In this document: piece after piece, positions 10,809-22,201 of the stretch
Layout of the letters: the number at the start of each line of letters is the position of its first letter
Position numbering within the stretch: the first letter of the stretch is position 1
Assembly (NCBI RefSeq): GCF_963678635.1
Contig: NC_087071.1
Coordinates: 28,429,325-28,493,324, forward strand
DNA: 64,000 bases
Direction of reading: 5' to 3'
Source: Symsagittifera roscoffensis
Taxonomy: Eukaryota > Xenacoelomorpha > Acoela > Convolutidae
The notes under the pieces: generated by a model
Databases searched by the model: none
Seen by the model: the letters and a program-made list of their open reading frames with translations, nothing else
What the model was told of the DNA's origin: nothing
Made by a program: the position numbers and the translations under genes

Positions 10809-11852
10809 TTCAATTACCAGCTCCACGGACACAAAAATTGACATTTTGAAAATGACACTAATTTTTGCGACTTGAGTTAGGAAAAAAACGTTTTGTTTCT
10901 GTAATAATAGAGCAATCAAAATTTCTAACAGATTTCAAAGAAAGAAAAACTTATTGTTCCCAATTACAAGGCACTTGCTCTGCAAGGTAAATAATCTCGC
11001 ATGAAGCATGAAAGATCAGAACTAAAAATACATCAAATCATGAAGCTATTTATGTGGTGTAGAAAAAAAATAGAAATCAGAGGCATTAAAATTGACAATT
11101 TGACTGTAAGGATATTATTAGTAACAAATAAGACAATTAACCGCAGGTAAATAACATGGACTTAATATCAACCCTTCGATCGAGCTTGCTAATCCTTTTT
11201 AATAAACCCGGCGGCGACAGGACCCTGTTGCGCAAAACAACCGAAGCTCGAACATTTCAAAATACCCAAATAAATATTTCTTCTAGATTTATAAAAATGC
11301 GCTAGACAGGACGAGCTTTGAATTAAAATTTTGTTTAATTTGATAAAAACTTGGGAGCAAATATCTTGTAGCAACAAATGAAATTTCTTTTATCTGTAGT
11401 TTTCTATCTTTTCAATATCCTTCCTAAAGTTTACAGCCCCACCTAACAAAAACGCATTTTTTCCATTAAAAAAAGGTTTTCTCCAAGCTTCCTAGAAAAA
11501 ATATCCCCAAAAGCACGTCAATGGGGGATACTATAAATCTCAGTGTTTTTTTGGGTAGAATAATTTTAAAATACAAGTATGGGGCTTATTTAACAGGGTC
11601 TTTAGTGACAGGAAAAATATAATTCAACCCACCATAAGTATCCTAGCTCCTGTTCTTGTGTCTGGTTGGGAGATTGCAAACTGGATCTGAACAGGGGAGT
11701 CGGTCTCCAGCAGAGGGGGAAACCCGAACTCCAGCCTCGTACTCTCCCCGAACCTCACTCGCTTCTCAATTGGAACTTCTTCCTGGTTGCGTTCCCCTTA
11801 AAAAAAAGAATTCAGTTTTGTTATCAAACTACGGTTTAAACAGATCAAAGTT

Positions 11853-12045
11853 AGGGCGTTCTGGCTATAATGGGGACGATAAAGAATGTAATTCTCTGTT
11901 TATCAATCGAAAGATCGTAAGTTCGAGTCCCATAAAGAACCTTTCTTGTTGCTTAAGGGCGAAGCAACATTACCCAGCCCAGAAAAATACACAAAAATAT
12001 GCATGCATGTATTTATCAGAGGCACAACAGGGTTTATTCGTAAAG
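11853..12045 (+). repeat. tRNA-derived SINE, copy B
   Basis: The tRNA-like head is at 11853-11932, with a D-arm/A-box segment CTGGCTATAATGGGGACGAT and B box AGTTCGAGTCCC. It is followed by a body shared with the copy at 2950-3093 (GTTGCTTAAGGGCGAAGCAA, then CAGCCCAGAAAAATA). No reliable 3' tail or target duplication was resolved. An open frame across the region is chance reading through the SINE. Confidence 0.65.
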
Positions 12046-12127
12046 AGCAGAACACCTCCTATGTTGGTCCTTTCCCTAGTGGATAAATCGTCTTCACAAA
12101 CTCTAATATCCTCATTTCATATCAGAG

Positions 12128-12166
12128 CAGGAGCGGATCTATGATTTTCTCGAGGTTGGCGGATAA
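12128..12166 (+). mobile_element. hAT-like transposon end (TIR remnant)
   Basis: CAGGAGCGGATCTATGATTT, then a CTCGAGG..GGCGGAT block, matches the inverted end at 1964-2006 closely. It is probably a separate fragment of the same non-autonomous family. The partner end was not found. Confidence 0.45.
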
Positions 12167-12386
12167 TCAGAGACCTTGGTAAGAAAAGTAAACTTTTCCC
12201 GAAAAACAATGAAATATTCTTAGATTTGTGTCTTTCGAGATAATTAGGACCACAAAACAACAACTTTTCGTGCAAATGCGAGCCTTATTCCTAAGTAAGA
12301 TAGAAATCCCCTTTCGATAAAAAAAATAACTTAACTAAGATTCCATTGCTAAAATTTGGTTTGAAACTTCCAAAAAAATAACTCAC

Positions 12387-12784
12387 TTGTAGTTAGCACC
12401 TCAATTTTGCTACTTGTCGATTCTCCATAGTCATTTCTAGCCCAACACCAGTAATAACCCATTAAATCCTGCCATTTTAGCCAGTTCGAATCCAGGGTCA
12501 ACTTCGGCCCACTCAACTCGTATGAACCTTCATTTGCATTTCTCAATTCTTTTCGATCCAGTCCGTCCTTCGTCTTCGAAAAGAACCATTTGAATTGAAC
12601 TGTAGGGATATTCTGCATGTTAAGTGTGCAGTTTAAATTGAATTCTGGACCGGACATCTGGAAGGCTTTGAGTTTCGGCAGGTCCACTATTGAGGGGGCA
12701 AAGGGCAGGATTGTTTCTGCTGTTGTTTTTGTTGTGATAGTAATAGCAGCTAATGCTGCTATGGCTATTAGTAAGATCATAATT
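12387..12784 (-). CDS. Ig-superfamily exon with signal peptide and first Ig domain
   Basis: Bounded by acceptor TTTTTTCAG before 12784 and donor GTGAGT after 12387. The likely start codon is at 12780-12778, just after the acceptor, implying a 5'-UTR intron. The CDS part gives 131 codons plus 1 nt. Residues 1-20 (MILLIAIAALAAITI...) form a signal peptide. They are followed by an I-set-like Ig domain with B-strand cysteine (FNLNCTLN), C-strand tryptophan (FKWFF) and F-strand DLMGYYWCWARN. There are N-glycosylation sequons. Same strand and similar domain type make it the probable first coding exon of the gene continuing at 8636, but its phase requires at least one unseen exon in between. It could also be a separate gene. 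Confidence 0.75.
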
Positions 12785-15330
12785 CTGAAAAAAGGCAAAT
12801 TTTTAGCTCGCGGTGTTGGAAAATGAAGATTAATTAGTTGCCATAAATTCGGAAAGCAAGAGTTGAAAACGCTTCTCAAAAACTCGAAAGACAAAAAGTC
12901 AACTTTTTGTAATAATGCAAAGCTAACTAAAAATTTAAAAATTATGAACATTTCTTGAAAAAAATCAGTATGTGATGGACAGTGATAAAGCAATTGTCAA
13001 AACGAGTTCAAACTCGAGCAAGAAATTTGACTCGGCGAAAGTTTTGATTTTCTTTTTCGATCCGATCAAAGACAGTAAACAAAAGTTGCACATTGACTTT
13101 ATGGTACAAAATATTGGAAAATTTTCTCGTATATGAAGCTGAAATTTTAACCCATTTGTCTCAACTTGTGTTTTTAAATAGTTTTTCAACTGTTGACAAA
13201 TGGCGCTTCAAAAGAATCTTCGGCTTTCAAGTGTAACGCCCCCGCTTTTTGTTAACCTTTAAGTTTTTTGACACATTGCATCATTGAAGAACATCAGAAA
13301 AAATTGAATCTAAGATCAGTAAAAAACAGAAAGACCCAATAAAGCCGCTTCTGGCAAACAGTTTTATGACGGATATCTTATAACGCAATTCTCAATCAAT
13401 CACAAAACTATAAAGACACGGAAAACTAAATATCGAAAAAGTTATCTGGTATAAAATATATATTTTTACCCCATTAATCGATCTCTAAACAAGCCGTCTA
13501 TGAAAAACGATTACACGAAAATAATATGCCATTAAACTCGTCTAATTAACTCATCAATCCTCCGATAGAAATTCATGAAATCTGCTAGAGGAACTATAAA
13601 ATTCTATTTTATTTTGAAACGTTGAGGGGCGGATAAACTCCTTTTCCATTTTTTTTGAAATTTTGAGACGATTATAAAATGATACAGAGAGAAAAAAACT
13701 TAGACTATAGATGTTGCACAGTCATACATGTTGACCATTCAGCGTCGTACGTAAAAAGGGGAAGACGTACTGCGTTTTAAAAATAGTTTTAAACTGCAGA
13801 CACTCGGTAATCTTGTACATCCTTTTTCCCAGTCACTTCATGTGAAAACCATTGACTAGCTAATTTACCAAAATAAATCCGGGCCCTAGCAAACTATTTT
13901 CGCAAGAAAAAAATCGATTTTTTCAGTTTTTCAGACAGAGGGCATTAAAGAATGAAAAGACTAAAATATCCCAATCCTTTTTTGTCAATCCTGACAAGCG
14001 AACCTCTTTCTTAATCTAATTTACAGGACAAAACCGGATCCTGACATTATGCTTCTACAAAACTGAATCAGAAATATATTGAGCTCGAATAAGTATAGAA
14101 AAAATCGATTCTGATATTTCCTTTTTCGCAGACAAGAACTAATCGCTTGTTAATTTGCTGTCCAAATTTCGGATACTGTCATAGTGCTACTGCAAGAAGA
14201 AAAAACGGAACTTTAAAACAGCCGTTTACTTAAAAAGACACAAAAAAACGAAAATATAATGAATCTTTCTCAACCATAAATTGCTAATCGTCAAACTAAC
14301 TCATTATTTATCTAATTCAGCGAATAACAGCCGGTTGCTGGCATACTGCCTTCACATAACGGAAACAGCCTGTCAGTACAAAATGTAATATTTTCCCAAT
14401 TACACTTGCAAAAACATTTCCAACTCCCCGCTTTCTAAAGAGTACCAAACGAAGTAATTACCACTCTGAATTTTTCGTCAGGGGTGCCCAAATGAAATGT
14501 TTCCTCTCAAAACACGGAAATCCTATTTGGCTGCAACTTTAGTTTATTTTGGAAAATAAACAGCAGAGCAGAAGCCACATTTACTGCTGCCAGAATCGTT
14601 CTTAGAGCAGAAAAGAGTAAAATATCGAGAAAATAAGTATTTTTCATTGACTAACATTCGGCAAAAAATCCAGTTTTTAAAATTAAATTATAATTAATAA
14701 ATATTAAATACTAAATTAAATTACATAAAATTACCTATTTGACGTTTCTGCAGTCAGTATGCTGACAAACCTTAATTTCGTAAAAACTTCTGCTCTTGGA
14801 CCTAATCTACTTAGAGCATGGCATCATATTTTGCTTTGAAGGTTCATTAAAATGCCAAAATATTCGATATTGTTTCTGTTTTTGGCACACTCGAACGTAA
14901 ATATAGATCCACTTAGCGCAACACTTAAAACACCAAATCAGCTGAAAAAAAGACTCCCAAAACTCATAAAAATGGTTACATTACCATACTTAAGTCCTAC
15001 CATAGGTTGCATGAAATGTGCAGAAAAGTGTATTTTTAGAATGTAGGTTAGAAAAACACGGTTCTCTAAAGCAGACATATTACTAATAGGTCAAATATAA
15101 AACAGTAAACATTGGACGGCGCCAATAATTAGGTCAGTAATCGCTAGTGAATGTGAGTAGAAGTATGTCTATTTACACGAAAAGTCTACACATCCTATAA
15201 AATAAATGCTGAATGAGTGTCGAACATGAAATCTACTAAAGAGTTTCAGACATTGAATGAAGGATTTAAAAAAAACGATTCTATCTTGTAAGCTTGCGGA
15301 CCCCAAAATTTCATACCTTACTTTACTTGT

Positions 15331-15398
15331 AGCGTTGTGGGGCAACGGTAGTGATGTTTCCCAGCAATCATGATTGCGGCTTCAAATCGCACGTGCGA
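15331..15398 (+). repeat. tRNA-like SINE head
   Basis: GGGGCAACGGTAG is a typical A-box/D-loop, and GCGGCTTCAAATCGCAC forms a T-arm with a B-box-like loop. Acceptor-stem pairing is poor. Probable SINE head or tRNA pseudogene. Confidence 0.45.
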
Positions 15399-15605
15399 TA
15401 CAATTTAAAAGATGAGCTTTTGTAAGACATCAATTGTTAACCATAAAAAATAACCACTGGGTTAGGCCTCTGGATGGTATAAAAAATTTCAAATATCTGA
15501 TCGAATTCTAATTTAAAAAAAAAGATTTTCTGACCATTGGTCCCTGAGACCCGATAATATACTTATCTACATCATGCCACTACTATTCGAGCAGCCGAAA
15601 TGAAC

Positions 15606-15685
15606 AAACAGACCGAGCGGCGTTGAAGTTGCTATTTTGACATCTCTCAACCAGAAGCTCAGCGGTTTGAGGCTGACTGTAAGCC
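15606..15685 (+). repeat. tRNA-Leu/Ser-like SINE head
   Basis: GACCGAGCGGCGTTGAAG matches the A-box region of a class II tRNA (GCCGAGCGGT-type), and AGCGGTTTGAGGCTG about 40 nt later is a degenerate B box. The length and the absence of a paired acceptor stem argue against a functional tRNA. Confidence 0.4.
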
Positions 15686-16433
15686 TTACTGGTTAATTTC
15701 AGGAACAAAATTTCCCGGCCTAAAATAAATGAATGTCAATCTGATGCGAAACAATGGCGCGCAGTAAAAAGCCAATTAGGTCACACTTTGTTCGTTATTG
15801 TGTAAATAAATAGTACAAGCTTTTGCCTAAATTGGTCAAATAGGGCATGAAAAATATACGCAGCCATCCTATTCTGTAACTTAGGTTTATACATTAGCTT
15901 AAGTAAACTCGAAGAGAAAAACAAGGAATTCAGCAACATAGGTAAACCAAAGCGGACAAGAACTCAAATTAACCTTAATCTGCTAAACAATTTCGCCTTG
16001 AAGAATCCTCGCTGCAAATTAACACAGCAAACATCCAGATTGTTTTTGAAGCTGTTTGAAACAAATAATTCCATTGAAGTGTTTGCAGAAATTTTACTCT
16101 GAATTGTGAAACTCGCACCAAGTTGGTGGGCCACTAATAATTGCTGCTAAATGAAATTTAAATTGTGAACCCTAATCCACTGCGCGGTTTTCCATATTGA
16201 CAGAGAAATCAGATCAAAGAAAGACTAATATCGATACGTTAAGAATTCAAGGCGACAGAAAAATCTAACAGACTGGTCTCGAATATAAAACGTCAGATTT
16301 TAATGATAAGTGAAATTCAAATAAGAAAAGAATTTAAAACTTGATCTTTTGTTCAGATCTTACGCAAAACACATTTCATTCCTATCAGGGCGAAATTAGT
16401 GCGAGGAAAAACCGTCCCCAAATTTTCAACACA

Positions 16434-16722
16434 GAGTCGAAGCGGAGCTTCGCAACACTTGCGATACAGCACAAACATAGCATTGTAAGCCAGCAAACAG
16501 AAAGTGAGGTGGTAGTCATTAAGTCCAAACTTTTTATAATCCCTTGAATAAAAAAAAAGGGAATTATAGTAAGGTCCAAAAAATCATATTCAATTTAACT
16601 TAACATGAAACAAACGTACCCGTCAGCTTAGCAGCACGGAATGTTCCGATTATTGTCACATTTGGCAGTAGGGTCCAATCAGCTAAAATATAAAATTACA
16701 AGAGGCGAAGCTGTAATTCGCA
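16434..16722 (+). repeat. Dispersed GAAGC-hairpin repeat units
   Basis: Units GTCGAAGCGGAGCTTCGCAA (near 16434; AAGCGGAGCTT is a small hairpin) and AGAGGCGAAGCTGTAATTCG (near 16702) belong to the family seen at 9330-9580. A GGAATGTTCCGA palindrome lies near 16638. Confidence 0.35.
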
Positions 16723-17916
16723 AACAAGCTAGAAAACGGCAAAATGTAGATCCAAGTTTTAAAAACTAAAAAAAAGCAAGCGATCAGCTGGAATCAAGCC
16801 ACTGACCTGAAGATAACGAGTCCAACGTCTTCACATCTCCACCATGTGAGGTTTAATAACGAAAACACTAGCCACCAATAACGCGTACCGAAAACGTGCT
16901 ACTAATTTAGCAGAAGTGAACAACACCAGAATGAACACTACTTTATGAGGGTTGGGTTTAAAAAAGTGGGAACATTTTACTACGCTCCCTAGGGTAAATA
17001 AAAAGAAACAATCAAATATATTGGGAGATGATGAATGCTCGCAGTACAAAAATCAGTCTCAAGAGCAATACATTCAGACCAAAGATGGTCGAAAACCAGA
17101 CGCACTTCCAAAATTCTTCCTGGGATATATCACGATTGAATACGCTTTTCAATAATGATGATGCCCTATGACCTTTCTTTAGGGCTCCTTTCTGCTGCCA
17201 ACTTTTCAGCAGAGAGACGAAGCGTCAATTAGCAGTTGAAAGCGAAAAAAAAACAGAAAACAACAACCCAAGACTAAATTAGCCTTAATGAAAAAACTGT
17301 TAAATCAGAGACTGTCGTAGACAACAAGGTTCCGACTTGATTTCAATTCGAATGAAAGACAGAAACAAAAAGAACAGTTTGCCTAGATAGACGCAAATTT
17401 TCGAAATATCATTTTTGGAATCAGCAAAAAAAGTTGGAAAAGAGTCATGAACGTCAAGAAACAGAAAAAAACTGACTTGAAAAAATGACAGCTCTTCGAA
17501 AATTAACAAAAAAATGATGGCAATAGAGCTCTTTGAACTGCTAACACCTTTTCTGATTGACTCTTGTTTGATAAAATTTGAAAAAACTGGATCGATACTT
17601 TCGAAACTAAAAGTTGATCATGTTTTTAGTGATCTTTACACGTTTGCTGTTCGATAATGGAGTTTGCCTTTGTTTTAGCAAAGGAAATGAACTTTACTTG
17701 AAAAAAAAATCAGTCAAACCGCTAAAAAAAAATTTATCGTGAACAAATTTTAAGACTTTCATGGAAAAAAAACAACAAACCAAAAAATCACGAATACCTA
17801 TACAAGAGTATTTACTACATTCATGACTCTTAATCACGACTAAGGGGTCTTAAAACATGATATCACACTTACCTTCTTCCATAGTTTACTACAAAACCAA
17901 GCCCATTGCTACTTAC

Positions 17917-18165
17917 TCAATGAGCCGCACAATCTTTTACGAAAATCAACTCCACTTCGTCCACCAAAAAAGTAAAGTGATGCAGTCTCTATAATGCCAA
18001 TAAAACAAACAAATAAGGTGTAGATATTGGCGAGAGAAAATAGTACTATTTTTTCAGTTACCAAAAGTGTGGCTGAACAAGCAATATTAATCCACTTTTT
18101 ATTGCTAGCTCGAATTGAAATAACACTCAAGTTATGAAAACTCCAGTCCGAATTAAACGGCGGAA
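17917..18165 (-). CDS. Candidate exon encoding a hydrophobic segment
   Basis: Minus-strand open stretch of 249 nt between a plausible acceptor (TTTATTTGTTTAAG before 18165) and a strong donor (GTAAGT after 17917); phase 1 in and out. The peptide has a hydrophobic stretch (for example VLFSLANIYTLFVCFIGII) that could span a membrane. There is no internal ATG near its start and no recognised domain. It recurs in the second duplication unit. It may be chance reading in AT-rich DNA. Confidence 0.22.
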
Positions 18166-19999
18166 CTTAAACAAATAAAGATATCAATCTTACCTATAGC
18201 TTCCGGGCAAAAAAAGCTTTTTATCGCTAAGACTCGAAATTGCATTCAGTATTTACTTTTAGTCTAATCCACTAGGGTAAAAACGAAGAAGATTGAACTT
18301 TATCTTTTCTTCTTCAAAGACTGTTGGGCGCGGTTATAAATAAGATTGAAAGAATTGCGGGCTAATAAAACTGGATAGAGCTTCGGGTTAAATAAATAGC
18401 CCCGGAATTGCGTTACAGTTACCGACTGTTTATCTTATCGTTTTCAAAACTGGTACATTAACAGGGTTTGGAATTCTATCAGTAAGTTCATATATTTACC
18501 TTCAATTAAGAACCTATTCTTTTTAAAGCTACTTTTTTGATCAACTAACTCAACTACCTAATTGAATGAAAATATATACAATTAAAACGCTTAATTTCTT
18601 TTCACAGTGAGGTCGAAGTTTGTAAAGTAACCAAAAATTATAGATTGTTTTTAGTAGGCGGATTGATTTTTTTTAGTAGGCGGGTTGAAAATATAAGCAT
18701 GCATATTACTACAACACATTGTCATAAAAATTAATGAATCAGACATATCGGATCCCAAATTTTGGTCATACATGAACGCAACATGTACGCGCTAAAAATT
18801 CCAGATATTTTAAAACCTTAACAATCGATTATAAAAATTGGCGCTGCAAATATATGCGCAAGTGGCTGCGGCGCAGCTCTTATGCCTAAAAATCACCACA
18901 GACAACTTTCCTCTGCTCATATATAAAGGGGATATAATTTATCCAGACAGCCTCTGCAGGAAAAAACATCAATTCATTTCATCTTCTCTGAATTATTCAT
19001 ATCTCTGAATGCTTCGGATGGAAATATAGATCACAATAGTAAAGATGTCACCAACTCCATGGGAGATCTTGTGAAAAAAAATATGTTCCTAAATTCCAGA
19101 AGACAAAGAAGGATCTATATCTTTTTAGGAAGAGAGCTTTTTTTTCATTTTCTGCTCTATTTTAAACTTAAAGTAATAGCGCGGCCTCCAACATAACCAA
19201 AATCTCCATTTTTTTCAGAACGAGATATGAGGGACAATAAAAAATTCAGATTGCGAAATAAAAAGAGACAACTTTATATTCGCCCAATCTTCAAGAACAA
19301 ACCGCTATCTAGCTTGGCTTCGACCATAAAATCTAAGATAACAATCAATAGTAAAACATGAAAAATTTGGCCATAAGTTTGATCAATCAAAAATTCAGTA
19401 CATATTTCATACCGATCTGTCAGTATTGCTGAAATATAATTGTTCATTCACTCAGTGTCAATCACAAGTCAACGAATTGAATCCTGTTTGTGACTCATGC
19501 CTTTTCAGGTATCAATCACTGCATGATACCCTTCATATGCATTAAATCTAGTTAAAAAGACAATGAAACAGCATGTATATGTGAATGTACTTTGAAACAA
19601 GCGTTCGTTACAACTGAATATTTGTACAGCCAATTTCAGTCTACGGTATACCTACGGTAATTACCAACGATATGTCCTCAGTTAATTTTGTAAATACGCT
19701 TAATACACACAAGTAACTGATAGTTTATTGGTCAAATTGTATTTGAAGATAGGCACACCCTCATAGCACCAAAAAGACAAACTATTGTTGTTCTATTGTT
19801 GGTATGTTTAGAAAGATGATATTCCAAGAAAAAAAACACATTAATTGCCATATGAAAGTAATTTGTATGTATAATGTATGTCAAAAATTCACAGAAGTTA
19901 GTCAGCACAGCATAAACTATCTATTAGCAATTACTTGTCCGTTCAAATAAGAAAAAAATATTTCAATTTAAAACACTCAGGGATAAAATTGAAAAAGAC

Positions 20000-20480
20000 C
20001 GCTCGTATCAGAGCGAAAACCTGAATCTTCCGACTGCCTTTCAAGGTTTATGGAGCAGTAATAACATAAAAAAAATAAATGTAATAAAATGAAAAAAAAA
20101 ATCTAAAATTGAAATTTTCTTTGAAAAACATCCCCCCACACGCCATATAAAGTTCAAAAGAATAGATTTCGCCCCTTGTAACAAATCAAGTATGTCAAAT
20201 AATCTTCTTTCAACTAATTTGGAGCGATTTCTGAGACGGATTAAATCTCCGGTCACGCGTTCATAGCGCGAAACATATAGCGCGTTAATTGTCACAAATT
20301 GGCAATATTTAAACCCACATAACTTTACGAAAAATGATCACAAGTAAAATATCTTTTCAAATTTAAGCTCAGGACAGCAATACTTTTTCAATGATAGAAA
20401 ATCCGTCAAAAATGGCTAGTTAAAAAGTCGGAATTTGTCGGAAGAAAAAAAACCCACCCGGAGCACAAATATTCCGTTAC
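20000..20480. repeat. Internal repeat, copy 1 (in unit 1)
   Basis: This roughly 480-bp segment is a diverged copy of 20525-21045. Both start near CGTATCAG.GCGAA, contain CCGACTGCCTTT.AAGGTTTA and GGAGCAGTAA, then CACACGCCATATAAAGT, a GACGGATTAAATCTCC block and GCGCGTTAATTGTC, and end near a GAAGAAAAAAAAC tract. They are recurrent elements of unknown type. Confidence 0.7.
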
Positions 20481-20524
20481 TTCATATTCCGAACAAAAAT
20501 ATTACGAACAAAAACAACAAGACT

Positions 20525-21045
20525 ATGCGTATCAGGGCGAAGCCCTCAATCTGCCGACTGCCTTTTAAGGTTTATGGAGCAGTAAAAACATTTAAAAAAT
20601 TTAATAAATGAAATGAAAATTTTTTTTTCTAAAATTTGAAATTTTCTTTGAAATTAATCACCCCACACGCCATATAAAGTACAAAATGATAAATTTCGCT
20701 CCTAGTATTAAATCAACTATTGCATAGAAGCTTCCTTCAACCAATTTGGAACGATTTCTAAGACGGATTAAATCTCCTTTTACGCGTTAATAGCGCGAAA
20801 TATATCGCGCGTTAATTGTCCCAAATTGGCAATCTTTAAACCCCCATAACTTTACAAAATATGATCACAGGTGAAATATCTTTTCAAATTTAAGCTCAGG
20901 ACAACAATACCTTTTGAATTAAAAAACGTAACGAAAGAAACGGAGCTTTTGTGCTCGGTGTATGTTTTTTTCTTCAGGCATTTTTGAATGATATAAAAAA
21001 AATCGGTCAAAAATGCCTGAAGAAAAAAAACATACCCCGGGAACA
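20525..21045. repeat. Internal repeat, copy 2 (in unit 1)
   Basis: Diverged partner of 20000-20480. Its 3' part forms the hairpin at 20960-21034, which the first copy has lost on its left arm. Repeated again at about 24562-25082 in the second tandem unit. Confidence 0.7.
20960..21034. repeat. Long hairpin (arms about 26-28 nt)
   Basis: GTATGTTTTTTTCTTCAGGC followed by ATTTTTGA is mirrored after a loop of about 20 nt by TCAAAAATGCCTGAAG and A-rich CATAC, with one bulged A. Stem size is in the range of a small-RNA precursor, but it could equally be the inverted termini of a tiny MITE. The same structure is at 24997-25071. Confidence 0.7.
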
Positions 21046-21952
21046 AAAATTTCGTTATTATCGTTACAAAAATCGGAACAAACAGGGGATTAGATGGAAT
21101 TCAAATAAATACATAAAACATTACGAGCGCTCACAAACGCACTTCCAAAATTCTTCCTGGGATATATCACGATTGAATACGCTTTTCAATAATGATGATG
21201 CCCTATGACCTTTCTTTAGGGCTCCTTTCTGCTGCCAACTTTTCAGCAGAGAGACGAAGCGTCAATTAGCAGTTGAAAGCGAAAAAAAACAGAAAACAAC
21301 AACCCAAGACTAAATTAGCCTTAATGAAAAAACTGTTAAATCAGAGACTGTCGTAGACAACAAGGTTCCGACTTGATTTCAATTCGAATGAAAGACAGAA
21401 ACAAAAAGAACAGTTTGCCTAGATAGACGCAAATTTTCGAAATATCATTTTTGGAATCAGCAAAAAAAGTTGGAAAAGAGTCATGAACGTCAAGAAACAG
21501 AAAAAAACTGACTTGAAAAAATGACAGCTCTTCGAAAATTAACAAAAAAATGATGGCAATAGAGCTCTTTGAACTGCTAACACCTTTTCTGATTGACTCT
21601 TGTTTGATAAAATTTGAAAAAACTGGATCGATACTTTCGAAACTAAAAGTTGATCATGTTTTTAGTGATCTTTACACGTTTGCTGTTCGATAATGGAGTT
21701 TGCCTTTGTTTTAGCAAAGGAAATGAACTTTACTTGAAAAAAAAATCAGTCAAACCGCTAAAAAAAAATTTATCGTGAACAAATTTTAAGACTTTCATGG
21801 AAAAAAAACAACAAACCAAAAAATCACGAATACCTATACAAGAGTATTTACTACATTCATGACTCTTAATCACGACTAAGGGGTCTTAAAACATGATATC
21901 ACACTTACCTTCTTCCATAGTTTACTACAAAACCAAGCCCATTGCTACTTAC

Positions 21953-22201
21953 TCAATGAGCCGCACAATCTTTTACGAAAATCAACTCCACTTCGTCCAC
22001 CAAAAAAGTAAAGTGATGCAGTCTCTATAATGCCAATAAAACAAACAAATAAGGTGTAGATATTGGCGAGAGAAAATAGTACTATTTTTTCAGTTACCAA
22101 AAGTGTGGCTGAACAAGCAATATTAATCCACTTTTTGTTGCTAGCTCGAATTGAAATAACACTCAAGTTATGAAAACTCCAGTCCGAATTAAACGGCGGA
22201 A
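21953..22201 (-). CDS. Candidate hydrophobic exon, duplicate copy
   Basis: Copy in unit 2 of the candidate exon at 17917-18165, with the same putative splice sites. It adds no independent support because the whole block is duplicated. Confidence 0.2.

Larger units (their letters stand above)
8637..12386 (-). other. Intronic or intergenic repeat-rich region
   Basis: AT-rich region between the exon at 8636 and the Ig exon at 12387. At least one further exon is expected here if both belong to one gene, because phases 1 and 0 do not join directly. I could not identify it. Recognisable contents are GAAGC-hairpin repeat units (9330, 9553), a hairpin (10593-10626), a minus-strand tRNA-like sequence (10720-10808), a SINE (11853-12045) and an hAT-like end (12128-12166). 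Confidence 0.5.
12785..17100. other. AT-rich noncoding region with SINE-like fragments
   Basis: No supported exon. Open frames are short and AT-biased. Contents are two tRNA-like SINE heads (15331-15398 and 15606-15685) and GAAGC-hairpin repeat units near 16434 and 16702, with a GGAATGTTCCGA palindrome near 16638. Promoter and 5'-UTR sequence of the Ig gene may lie in its left part, but nothing decisive is seen. Confidence 0.5.
17101..21137. repeat. 4,037-bp tandem duplication, unit 1
   Basis: Starting CGCACTTCCAAAATTCTTCC, this block recurs immediately downstream at 21138-25174 with only a handful of differences: single-base indels in A-runs near 17250 and 19835, and an A/G change at about 18102 versus 22138. 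Coding content is doubtful: one candidate exon (17917-18165). The block includes two related internal repeats (about 20000-20480 and 20525-21045). Confidence 0.95.

Noticed and set aside
11656-12144. 162-codon plus-strand open frame
   Set aside because: It reads through the tRNA-derived SINE at 11853-12045 and has no domain or splice support.
18918-18932. TATA-box-like TATATAAAGGGG on the plus strand (also in the second duplication unit)
   Set aside because: No downstream coding sequence or transcript evidence; such strings are frequent in AT-rich DNA.
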